From positions 2,170,001-2,234,000 of the forward strand of contig JANATG010000007.1 in assembly GCA_029449235.1 (NCBI GenBank): a stretch of 64,000 nucleotides of DNA, in the 5' to 3' direction. The translations under genes were made by a program, and so were the position numbers. Origin of the DNA: Linnemannia schmuckeri (Eukaryota; Mortierellomycota; Mortierellomycetes; Mortierellales; Mortierellaceae). Shown piece after piece: positions 34,326-45,400 of this stretch. The first letter of the stretch is position 1. Each line of letters begins with the position of its first letter. Under the pieces are notes generated by a model that saw nothing but the letters and a program-made list of their open reading frames with translations, did no database searches and had not been told where the DNA came from.

Positions 34326-37199
34326 ATGTCGGCATCGCCAATACCCCTGGAATGCCTTCGCATCGTCATCAAGTACCTGTCGCTCGACAACGACACTCGC
34401 TCCCTTGCAGCCCTCCTCCGCGTCAACCGCTTCTTTGCAAGCGCAACCCTACCCTTCCTCTACCAACCCCTTTCTCCTTGTCTCCCGTCTAAAGTCCTCC
34501 TCCAGAAGCACTGTCTTCGTCGACCGCCTGCCCCAAATCATCCTTAGCCAGCCCGAACGTAACACCATGCTCCTCACCCGCATTCTCCTCAGACAAGCGC
34601 CCCTCGGGGATGTCACCGACCTCCTTAGAGCCGTTTGCTTCACTAAGCAATCCTTTGATGACGACTTTGACCTTTGGCCAACTGCACCTTCAGAAGTATC
34701 TTACATGCCTGTCCTACACTATCTGTCTCATGTCGCTCATCTCCCGACCTCCATGTTCCCTGACACGGGCCCCAACAATAACCCTCGTCTTGTCGCCTAT
34801 CTAAAGACCACCGGATTCTTTGAGCATTGCGGCACCCTCGACATGAACGCCTCCTTTCCTCAAAATCTCAGCTCTCACAACGTCGGAGCTGTTTTACCCA
34901 TGCTGCTTCAAGAGTTCCACCGACAGTTACTCTGGGCATTGTGTGTCCCAGAATCAACGAGAGCCTTGCAGCTTCTGGTATCCGACAGCCATCGGTTCTT
35001 GGACAGAGTCGCGCGATTCAAGTTACTGGACTCTCTACGGATCTCGATCGGTATGCATAGGGATCTCAACGAGCTCAGGAGCGAACATCTGCCGCTAACT
35101 GAAGGGATTCTTAAAGATACTCGGAGGGTAGAGCTGGACAAGCATCTAGAGGCCATGGTAGAGTTTATTCAAGAACACACAAGGATTCACAAGGGTGTAC
35201 TATAGTCAGCAGATCTTCATGACTATCGCACCTTGTCAGAGACCAATCTACCGGCGATCCATGGATTCCAGCAATGTATGAACAGATGCCTCCCCCTCGT
35301 CCACAACCCGATTGTGTTAAAACCCCGGGACTTTAAAAAATTCCTCGACACATCTGAGGATATCAACCTCAGTTATTTGGAGTCCTTTTCAAACGTAGGG
35401 TCCGGCGCTCAAACAAACGCTATTCTGGCCCGTATACCGCCCTTTTTCCACCGGTGCTGTGCCCTCAAGACCATCTATGCGGTTCTTTTTGGGAATGATC
35501 CGTTCAAGTGGGCCGTTGAAGAACGACGGGAGCACGACGCGCAACTCGCCAGGAGCCGGAGCGACACTCCCACACTGTCGTCTTCACTCGTCCCGGTCAA
35601 AATAGTCATCCTCCAGTTTGGCGGACAGATCCGTGGACAGCCCATCGACTCGATCGCTCGTGGCTTTGGTACCACTCTAGAGTCCTATAGTATAGCAGGC
35701 TGGCATATGTTTGGTCCCCATCAGCACGAGCCCGTAGTGTTTGGTCAAGGATGGAACCTTCCTCGTCTCCACACCCTGACCGCAACAACTTCAGAGGGCC
35801 GACTTACCCTCCGCCCCGATACCCTGGCAGGATGTCCAGCTGTTAAGAAGGTGACTTTGCAGGACTCCGTAATTGTTTACCCTGCGATCGGGATCCCGTC
35901 ATAGAAGCCAGCTCAGCTTCCTCAGTTGACAACTCTGTCTCTCAGTGGTACTCCAGCTCGACTGTTCCACCCAGACACACTCCATAGTACCGTCAAACTT
36001 GATATGTTGACCCTCGCGCAGGCTTACGAAAACTTGCATTGGAGAGAGTACAAGTATAACTCTATCGAAGCTGGCTATATCGAGGACGGTGAGGATGAGG
36101 GTGGGGAGCATGATGACGAGCAAGTAGCCCCCTTTGCCCTGCATCCAGAAATCGGCCATCTGCTTCCTGTCCTCAGCGAGCAGCAGACAGAGACAGTAGC
36201 GACCCTTTGATTCGACCAAGGTGGACTTGGGACTGGCACCTTCCTCATCTCACGTGGCTGTCTCTCTGTGGAGGTCTTGAGGGGAGTTGTTCTTGACTGG
36301 CCGAGACGTTGGCGTCAGTGCCAGGTGTCATAGGGTCACTCATCGAGGAAGAGGGAGAAGGAAAGGTGGAGTTCCCCTCTACAGCCCCTGTGTTCGAGGG
36401 TGTGTCTCCAGGATCGACGGCCATAACTCAGATAGCGGGCAGACAAGGAAAAAGATATATATATATATATGTGCGTGTGTCTCCCTTCTCAGTGTCGCGA
36501 ATAAAGACGGTAACTCTCAAGACCTGCTCGTATCGTGGAAAGAAAGGTGCTTTATGTCAATAGCTATTCTCCAAAGACTAGAAACTACTACTGCTACCAA
36601 TGGTCAAAAGGGGATAGTGCCTAGCTGCTCGTATTGTGGAAAGAAAGGTGCTTTTCCAGACACTCGCAGGCAAACGCGTAAAATAGTCAAATGGCCACCA
36701 GAAGCTAAGCCACTCTAAATCACCACATCTCTGCTCTGAATTTGCGTTCTTGTTCCAGTTTTGCATGCTCCGACATACGTCCAATCTCGTTGTACTTCTT
36801 TTGGTCAACACCTTGTCCGAGGGCGACCACAAACGCACGGTCACTGTCGACGACCTCCGGGATCATCATCAAGGAGGAGAAGGAGAGACGGCGGGATTCA
36901 TTAGTCTGTCCAAAATGACCGGCATTATGATCATTGCCGGTTGGACAGTGAGCCCTCAGTTCTGGCAGACGCTCTTCCGAAAGGTAATGCCCTCTATCGC
37001 AGTGATCCAGGAGGCCAAGACCAGCGGGTTTATTGTACAGGATTGGGTCGAGGCGACTTTGGGGCTGGAACAATTGCGATTTGCGGGGACGATGCTGACG
37101 GTGAAGTATGAGGAGCCTCTGGTGCTTGGTCTGACCGCAATGGATGAGTATGTGGGAGCAAAAAGGCCGACCAGAGTTTTATTTTGTAAGCGAGGCTGA
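34326..37199 (+). pseudogene. F-box-like/LRR family, copy D (pseudogene with insertion)
   Basis: It starts MSASPIPLECLRIVIKYL at 34326 and runs through LAALLRVNRFFASATLPFLY before shifting frame near 34470. Long readable pieces follow: up to 35205 (LLWALCVPESTRALQLL, LDKHLEAMVEFIQEHTRIH), 35233-35904 (FFHRCCALKTIYA, FKWAVEERREHDAQL) and 35926-36210. The WTWDWHLPHLTWLSL block at about 36225-36262 is interrupted by foreign sequence of about 459 bp. The family reading resumes at 36734 (EFAFLFQFCMLR) and continues to 37199 (KRTVTVDDL, IVQDWVEATLGLEQL). Copy D is oriented opposite to copies A-C. At least two stops, a frameshift and the insertion inactivate it. Confidence 0.78.
36269..36727 (+). 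mobile_element. Possible 459-bp insertion (TG...CA ends) in copy D
   Basis: Copy D matches its paralogues up to TGGCTGTCTCTCTG (ending 36268) and again from CTCTGAATTTGCG (from 36734). Between them is sequence with no family similarity. It begins TGGAGG, ends CCACA, and is flanked on both sides by TCTCTG (36263-36268 and 36728-36733), which could be a 6-bp target duplication. TG...CA ends and a short duplication fit a solo LTR or a small transposon. Inside are an (AT)n run at 36455-36470 and two imperfect copies of a segment of about 30 bp (about 36526 and 36627) that read like a Cys-x2-Cys-Gly-Lys knuckle. The flanking sequence is itself CT-repetitive, so the duplication is weak evidence. 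Confidence 0.4.
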
Positions 37200-37700
37200 T
37201 AAGAGAGACAGGAAAGAAGAGTTCGAGAAACCTTTGACTGGGATTGATGATGATCTTGACGACCTCCAGATGCGAGATACACGTCTTAGGGCTCTTGTCA
37301 CAATAATAAAAGCAAGCAAAGGCAAGAAAAACCGAAGGAATGCTGTGGCGATGTACGAAAGTATCGAGTGCTGTCGTGATCTTGTTTCTCTTTTGTCCAA
37401 AAGAGGGAGGCAATTTTTTTGGAAAGGGGGAGCGGAGAGAACGAGAGACGGAGGGCACAGACAGGTACATAGACGTGCAGTAGGCAAGAGGAGAAGAATT
37501 TCGTCTAAAGAAATCTCCTTGAAACGTCGGTAGTGAGAAAAGTGTAGGAAGAAGAGGAGCAAAAGAAGGAGTAGAACTAGAAGGAGGAGAGAGAACGGAG
37601 GTAGAAGCGTCAAAAAAAGAAAGACGCCAATTCTTCTTTGTCCTCTCTCATTCGCACTCTTGCCATTCACATTCCTTTTCTTCTCACTTTTTCATTCCTC
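37200..37700. other. Spacer and promoter region upstream of the NADPH oxidase
   Basis: 500 bp between the decayed end of copy D and the oxidase ATG. It is GA-rich to about 37620, then switches to C/T-rich sequence immediately before the start, like other leaders here. ORFs on both strands are short. No gene supported. Confidence 0.5.
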
Positions 37701-40606
37701 ATGTCGCAACCAATAGCAGCAACAACAGAAGTGGACAGCAAGGTCTCAATTCAGGACGACGCGCTGAACGACGTTAATTCGGTACAACGGCACTGCAACA
37801 ACACATCCGCGCACGGACAAATAGAACCAGAAAAGGATAATGAGCAGTATGGACATGCAACAGCTACGCCTAGAAGCACCACACCTGCTCGTACTCAAGT
37901 GTGGCAACTTCATGACCCTGCAACCTCATCGCCCTCATCCAACTTCACCAGCTCAGGATCAACAGGAAGTCTAAAGTTCCTGAACCCACCCACCCACCAC
38001 CACCAACCTAGCACCAGCAACAACACGGATGGCAGCAAAAGCCCGCTCCCGACCTCACCATCCCAACAGAGCATCGAAAAAGCCATCGCCCAGAAATTCG
38101 CCTCTCTCGGCATGCCCCCACAACAATCCGCCTTCCGAACCCGCCTCGACCAATTCCTTCTCAACGAGGGCGCCCGTACCATCTTCCTCACCTTCTGGTC
38201 ACTCCTCCAAGTCCTCATCTTTTATTTCTCCTTCGAGATTTACAACCGCTCTACACAGTACTCGCAGACACGGTCCAAGCTGGGGATCACCTTGGGAGTG
38301 TCGAGAGGAGCGGCGGCGGTGATTAATTTTGACTGCGGATTGATTCTCTTCTCGGTCTGTCGGAACCTGATCTCGGTGTTGAGATCAACGTTTTTGAATA
38401 GTATTGTGCCGTTTGACAGGAATGTGCTATTTCATAAGACGGTTGCTTGGTCAATTGTGTTGTTCTCGGTTGTCCATATTGTAGGGCATTATATTAACTA
38501 TTATCGACTGGAGCAAGCGCAGAGACAGGAAGGGAGTGGAGAAGTCAAAAAGTCGGCGCAGTATATGGCGTTGTTCACGGGTCCCGGCTTTACGGGGCAT
38601 GTCCTGGTGCTCATTCTCTTCCTCATGGTCACTTCCTCCGTCGGTAAATATTGTTCTTCCTTCTTTTTTCTCCACAATTCAATTACTTCTTGTTATGGCA
38701 CCATGCATACACCACTAATAGCTAATGCAAACAAACAAACAAACATCCCCCTCAAAACATAGAACGGGTGAGAAGAAAGAGCTTCGAGATATTCTGGTAC
38801 ACCCACCACCTCTTCATCCTCTTCTTTCTCACACTCATGTACCACGGCGCATTCTGCTTCATCCGCGCCGACACCCCGCCCTATTGCAAATCGTCCCCAG
38901 GTTCCTACAAATTCGTCCTCGGCTCCCTATTCTTCTACATCCTCGAACGCACCGTCCGCAAGATCCGTGCCCGCCTCCCCACAGCAATCTCCAAAATCGT
39001 TCTCCACCCCTCCAAAGTCCTCGAAGTCCAAATCAAAAAGGCCGCTAACCGCCGTGGGGATTCCTTCTTTCGAGCCAAAGCAGGCCAGTACATCTTTTTA
39101 AATTGTCCCGATATTTCTGCGCTTGAATGGCATCCGTTTACGATTACTTCTGCGCCCGAGGAGGATTATGTGAGTGTCCATATTCGGATTGTGGGCGATT
39201 GGACAACGGCGTTTGCGAAGCGCCTTGGGTGTTCTTTTGATGATGAACAACAGTTCTGGATCGAGGAGCTCAGGAATCGATCTATGGGGGGTGAGATGGA
39301 GATGGCTGGAGTAGGCGGAGGAGGAAGGATGGCTTCGGGGTCTAGTTCGGCGATTGCAACTGACTCGATGGCGTTTGGATCAGGCGCTTCGTTGAGTGGT
39401 GCCAAATCACGTATGAATCCATCTGGTATGTCTCCTACAACGTTGTTGTTCATTTCCATTTCCGTTGTCTCTTTTCATATCAACAAGATTAACAAAATGC
39501 ACGCCCCAAATAACAACAAAATATAATATCCGTAACACAGTAACCTCAACAAACAGTATGCAATTCCTCACAACAAGATCCACAACAGAGCCACCCGTCA
39601 TCACCCTCCCCCGAGTCCTCCTCGATGGACCATATGGATCTCCCAGCGAAGACGCTTTCAATTACGAGATCGCCGTCCTCATCGGGGCCGGGATTGGCGT
39701 CACTCCCTTTGCCAGTGTCCTCAAACATATCTGGTACAGCGTCATACAACCCACCAAAATCATTACTCTCCGAAAAGTTTACTTTTTCTGGGTCTGTCGG
39801 GACCGGGATGCGTTTGAGTGGTTCCAGGATCTCTTAATTGCGCTTGAAGAGCAAAATTTGAGTGATTTTTTGGAGATTCGGTCATATTTAACGGGGGAAC
39901 TTGAGAAGGAAGAGTTGGATACGGTGTTGATGGAGGCCCGGGCTTCTGCGGCGGCGGCGGCGGCGAGGCATTTTCGAAGTAAGCATTATGGTAATGGAGG
40001 AGTTGGTGCAGGTGGTGGTGTGAACCAAGATCAGGTGTTTGAAGGTGGTGAGGGGGATCTTTTGACGAAACCGCAGTTCCCTCTGGATGAATCTGGCGCG
40101 TTCCCGATGGAAGTCATGCTCGGTGAGGGGTTTAACGGGTCTTACGAGACCTTGTCCGGTACGTCATTTCTCTTTCCATTGTGTCTCGTCCAAGAAACTT
40201 CCTTTTGCTTTTCTTCTCACATGCGTCTCTCTCTTTTTTTTGCATGACCCGCGTTAACCAAAAAAATAAAAAGACGCGCGCGACAGGGATGCGATCACAG
40301 GCCTGCGATCACCGACATACTACGGCCGCCCCAACTTTGACAAGATCTTTGGAGAATTGGCTCTGGCGCATCCTCGCGAACACGGTCAGGTCGGTGTGTT
40401 CTTTTGCGGACCGAAACCACTTGGCAAGACCCTCCATCGCTGCGCGCGCAAGTATAAGTTCAAGTTCCATAAAGGTAAGATCATTAAGCAAATGCTCTTT
40501 TCGTGTTCATGTTGACTGTTGAGATATTGCTATTGCTCCAGTCCCTGGTCATGAAACTAATTATTTTTGAATTTGTTATTTCTATTCCCCGGCAGAAAAC
40601 TTTTGA
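37701..40606 (+). CDS. Superoxide-generating NADPH oxidase (Nox/gp91phox family)
   Basis: Five exons: 37701-38643, 38763-39425, 39541-40158, 40274-40474 and 40596-40606. All junctions are phase 1, giving 811 residues. A disordered Ser/Thr/Gln-rich N-terminus (about 150 residues) replaces EF-hands. The ferric-reductase core has the paired heme histidines H245/H259 and H329/H342. Then come the FAD motif WHPFTITSAP, NADPH-pocket motifs LLDGPYG and GAGIGVTPF, FFWVCRDRDAFEW and VFFCGPKPL. The conserved C-terminus ENF-stop comes from an 11-nt last coding exon. Nox enzymes pass electrons from cytosolic NADPH via FAD and two hemes to O2; in fungi they drive differentiation and polarity with NoxR/Rac. 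Low-complexity insertions (about residues 495-540, and Ala/Gly-rich around 670-720) lengthen the dehydrogenase domain. The exon 3 start was chosen by phase; nearby AGs are alternatives. Confidence 0.93.
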
Positions 40607-40735
40607 TTGGACGTTTTCAATATGTGCACGCTTATCAAATAAACAAATATTTACCATTCATTTATTCGTACTTCTTGAAGGTCGAGGTGCGCAAAGAGAC
40701 ATGGCACATATCAACTGATCGAGGCCCGTGATCCA

Positions 40736-42123
40736 TCAAATGAGTTGTGCCGTTGCCTCTGCCGCCTGTGCCCGCTGTGCACCATTGTTGCGTGCAAGCC
40801 AAAGGAAGAGTTCCAAGGTGTAATGGGCGTCGTTTCCTAATTTGCCAAACAGCGAATGAGAGATAAAAAGAAAAGTATTAACGACAATCTCCTCGACAAG
40901 CACCAACAAGCAATTACATCCGCAATGATAACAGACAAACATACCGGCGTTATGAAGACTATAGTTCTCGATCCCGAGCTCATCCAACAGCTTGCCAAGC
41001 CCCGTCTTAATATTACTATCACCCACCCGAGCAGCATTCATCTCAACAGTATCAAACTGGATCATGCCCTCCGGAAAAGTAACACCCATACCCGAGAGAT
41101 ACTTCATATCACTCGTCATGTCATGGGCAATTAGGACAAACCGCCCATGCTCATTCCGCCTCGCAGCCTTCTCCAGATCCTGCTGAAACGCTGCAATCGA
41201 CCCCTGCAAGTTCTCCCAAACTGTTTTGCCAAACTGGAAGAGGTCCCGTCGATCCGCCACAAATTTCCCGTTCTTGTAGTGACTATAGTCCGAGATGGCG
41301 TAGTGCTTGTCCATGAACTTGTGCACACCAGAGTCCCAGATCGACCAGCCAATCTCCAAAATCCGGTCGTGGTTGTACTCGTGTGACTCGATATCGACAG
41401 AAATGAACCACATCCCTCCATCCTGTGGTGACGGCGTAGCGGTAGATGATCCTGTGGTAGCGATGGTGGCGCTTACCGACTCGACGTTGTCTTCTTCAGT
41501 TCCTGTGAGATCAATGACAGCAGAGGTGGCAGTTGTTATAAGGACACCGGGGGCTTGGAGGACCATATCAGTAGCACGGTCGAGGGTCGCCTTCCATTGA
41601 ATAAGACGTTCCTGAGACTTCGCTAGCTTGTTGGCCTTGGTGATATCCTTAATGAATTTGTTGTAGGCTGCAGGTAAGGGCAGACGCGGTGCTGGGCTGA
41701 TTTGTGAGAAGGTCGTGTTCCTGGCGGCGTAGAGGGGCGTGAACGCAAACTGCAACTTTTCGGAGACCATCTTGTGTGTATCCTCCAGTCCTGAAAACTC
41801 GATCAACGCGACCCACTTCTTGCTTGAGTCCTCGATTCCTACAAAAAAAAAAGACGCGACAAACACAAAAAGATTCGATGACGGAGAGGTAAGAGAGGGC
41901 GAGGTTATTAGTTTGTTGATCATCAGAATAATGTACTCCTATTACCACATCTCGCGAAACAATAAGGATGGTGAGAAGTGTAGGTACCTTTGAAAAATAC
42001 GTCGGGGCGGTCGAGAAAGTCCTTGGAGTTGAAGAAGGCTTCGAGGTTTTTCTTGATGTCATGGGGGCATTCCTTGTGCCATTCGTACATTGCGGTGTGT
42101 AGTTGTAAGTACGAGTTTGACAT
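40736..42123 (-). CDS. Gfd2/YDR514C-like DEDDh-type nuclease-fold protein
   Basis: Three exons, 42123-41988, 41838-40945 and 40836-40736, all phase 1, give 376 residues. It starts MSNSYLQLHTAMYEWHKECP. The C-terminal half has the RNase H-like exonuclease order: SVDIESHEY (first acidic pair), a GWSIWDS strand, FVLIAHDMTSDMKYL (second motif, HD), MIQFDTVEM, and a final GNDAHYTLELFLW (H and D of a DEDDh third motif). Fungal proteins of the Gfd2/YDR514C group share this fold; a 3'-5' nuclease activity is plausible but unproven. The N-terminal half (AFTPLYAARNTTF) is separate and of unknown role. It lies tail-to-tail with the NADPH oxidase (129 bp between stops). Confidence 0.85.
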
Positions 42124-42482
42124 GTTCGTGGTTGAGTGAGTCAGGGGTGTTATTTTAGAAAGAAAAGGGTTGAAGGGGAAAAGGTGTGGAGGGTGTGAGA
42201 AAGTGCGGCTGCGGTAGCTTGTGGTTACGGCTGAAAAGAAAAAACAAAGGAGCCAGAAACAGAGAAAAGAAACTAAACGAACAAAACAGGTGCAAAAAAT
42301 CAAATAAAGGCAGGGGTTGGTCGAAAGTCAATTCAATAGTCTCTTAAAGGTGTAGAATCATAGTCGTACAGTGGGATGAGTTCTCTTTCTTTTTAGCTAT
42401 GCTACTAAAAACTGCCATGTCGAAAGCTAAAGACATGAAAACTTAAGAAGAAAAGTGCACCCGCACCGCTTCAAAGGCCGCG
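42124..42482. other. Promoter of the nuclease-like gene and 3' end of HIRA
   Basis: 359 bp between the ATG at 42123 and the HIRA stop at 42483; both genes are on the minus strand. It contains C/T-rich leader (minus sense) and A-rich stretches. No gene is supported. Confidence 0.5.
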
Positions 42483-45400
42483 TCACGTCTCCTTGGGCTT
42501 GTCCAGCGTCGGCTTAGCGACCATGTCCAGTCCTGACTGATACTCCTTTACAATCCTTTGCAGCGACCGATTGGAACTCAGCACAGGCAGCAGTTCCCTC
42601 AGCAACTCCCGCTTCTGATGGCCCAATATCGTCGCTTGCCACCCTGACTTCTCACCACTAATTAATTAGTTGCACAAGGGTAAAGAAGGGTTAATTGTTG
42701 TTTTGGTCAGGTAACATTTCAAGGCAAATATAGTTGCAGCAGACAGGACTTACCCTTGATACACTGGCCCAAGGAGGTATTTGCATAGCTCCTCCACACG
42801 CGCCACTGAGCTTTCGTGCGCAAGCTGTTGTGCGTAGCACCGCAACCATTGCTTGAACTCAACCGGTGATCCCAATACCCGCGCCGACGCAATTTGATTC
42901 TGCAGGAATGAAACAAAAGAAGCGTAGAAATGTTAATCAGAGATTAAAATAGTGGCCATCGCTCACAAACCTCAGTCAAATCAACACACATACCTCAAGA
43001 TACGTCAATGTCACCGCACTTTGAACAGTATCGTCCACTGTCAGCAGTCCTTGTGCAAAGCCCACATCTTTTTCCAGTCGCCCTGCCATGGCTGCCGACT
43101 GCAATTGAGCAAGAACGCCTTTCCGTTGCGAGACAAATGAACCGAAATCGCCAGACGCATCCCGTGGAGGTTCCGAGAAGAAGGATGACTTTGCAAACCA
43201 GGGATCAACCACTTTGACCCAAACCTTCATTCCCTCGTGATAGGTGTATCCATGGCCTGCTGAAGTTGTAAGCAAGGGAAGTCCATTTTGGCGCACTGTT
43301 GCTGATGTGATTGATACTGAACTTGACGCGGCATCTGCTGTATGTGCTGTTGGCTGCAAGAGAGGCGAGATGGACACCGACGAGAGGATCGCCACTTGTT
43401 GAATGACATTCCTATTCAAACAATCAAGGGAAAGATGGTGATGAGTATGGGCGTTAAACTGTATGAGAGTTATGGTTAACATATCCAATATGTGAGTAAT
43501 TCCAATACATACCACGTGCTGACAAGGCCACATGATGTGACACACAGCAAGTATTCACTGTCGCACTCCAAAAGTGTTGCAGCCGCCTCCAGCTGAATAC
43601 AAGGCATCAATCTTTGAAAAATGAACGCGAAATAGTAATAGGAAAAAAAGTCAGCAAGTACGCTCAACCTAACAGCATCCAACGCGACATTTCGTAAAAA
43701 GAGAAAAATCGCTTGTTACCTCCTTCCTGACGGTGAATAGATGTAAAGCCCTCCGTCTTCACAAGTTACCGCACTGAACTGTGAGTTTCCTGTCATGAGC
43801 AGCACTGGCGAGGGCAAATAATCGACCCAAACTGGTAAACCCTTCTGACTGTAAATGACCTTGTTTGGCTTGGCTCCTGTGACACTGTTATGGCATTCTA
43901 AACCGGCCCGGTTTCGCGTAATATTGGCACGAACTCGTGGAACTCCTAACCTGACTCGGGAGACAGCAAGTAGTGGTGATGAAATTGCGTTTCTAGGTGC
44001 AACCTCTTCCTCCTTTTGTGCGACGGTCTTGCCCTTGACACCGTTCTCTGGTCCCCGCTTTGTTGGTGCTCCTGAAGGTACATTGCTGTTGCTGGGTGCG
44101 TCCTTGCGTTTTGTTCCAACAACGACTGTTGGGAAGCCTCCTTCTGGGATCGATGTTGAAGGTTCGCCTCGCTCGACCCGATCCGTAGCGCTGACGACAG
44201 ATCCATATCCACCCTACGCATGAAACCGTACAAATCAGGTCGTAAAAGTTAGTTTCTATATAAAAAGTGTAAGGTATACGACCTCCTAACAAAGGCGAAG
44301 AGGTAAACTTACAGGTGACTGGATTTGGAGTCTGGCCGAGGGTTGAGATGGTGCCATGCCCATGCCCATGCCGTTGCCAAGGAAGAGAGGCTTGATGCGC
44401 TTCTTGCCGTCTTTTGTAATAGTAACTTCCTGTTGACTTGCCACTAAGTTAACTTGCGGCGGCCGTGGTTGAGCTGTTGAAGGTGATGCAGGTTGGGCTG
44501 CAGTGGTGATGGAAGAAAGTGCGGGAGTCTGAGAAGAGATTGGTTCTGCGAACACACTGGGATCGGACGGCTTATCAAATGTTGACGTGACACCCTCCAT
44601 AGACACGTCGGGGAGCATCAGAGCGTCCATGCGTGACTGTGCTGTGCTATCCTTGAGCTTCTCTTCCATCTGCAGCTGAAGGGCTGTCTCTGCCATGACA
44701 GCGCCTCGTCGCTCGTATCCGTACTTTGCCAGCATCCGGTGTCTCTCCTCCACAGGGACAGCTTCACCTAGAGCACCAGCCGGGAAAATGAGAACAATCA
44801 CGCTGCCATCATATGAACAGGCTAAGAGCGTTTTGCCGTCTGGAGCCCAGCACATGTCCAAAAAACTGTGCTCAAACAATTCCTTGATGCCCACAAATGG
44901 CCGAGGATCACTCGTCTTCCAAACTGTCAGTCCACGATCCTGACTGCCAACAGCGACAATAGATGTCAAACCACTGTTACCCTTTGCGTCGATATATCTG
45001 TAAAGCAGCGGGTTGAACGAGACCACCTCGACGGGTGCGTCGTGACCAACAAGGGAGATGTCTGCGTTCCAGTTATCACGCGAAATGACAGCCGCCACTG
45101 GTTTGTCGTTGCTAAACGCGTTTGCCGTGACGATATGTCCACCCTCTGGGGACCAGCTCAGACGTCTAAAGAATGTCGTTCCTGTAGATTCCTGGTAAGG
45201 TTTCTCAATAAGCACTTCCACTTGCCAATCGCTGATTCTCCATATCCTGACCGTCTTGTCATCCGACTATTTGTAAATATTGAGTCGGAGTTAGATGACA
45301 ATTTTGGAACAAAAGAAAGTATTGATGTAAATAAATCACGAAAAACAAAGGTTGGGTAGTACCTGCGAGGCCATGTATTTCCCGACGGGATCCCATGTCA

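Noticed and set aside
27831..40606. Monooxygenase plus NADPH oxidase as a secondary-metabolite cluster
   Set aside because: They are 8 kb apart with only F-box-like pseudogenes between, and no backbone enzyme (PKS, NRPS, terpene synthase) is present.
44695..45359. + strand ORFs over HIRA
   Set aside because: Antisense of HIRA exon 8, which has a full WD40 and B-domain reading.
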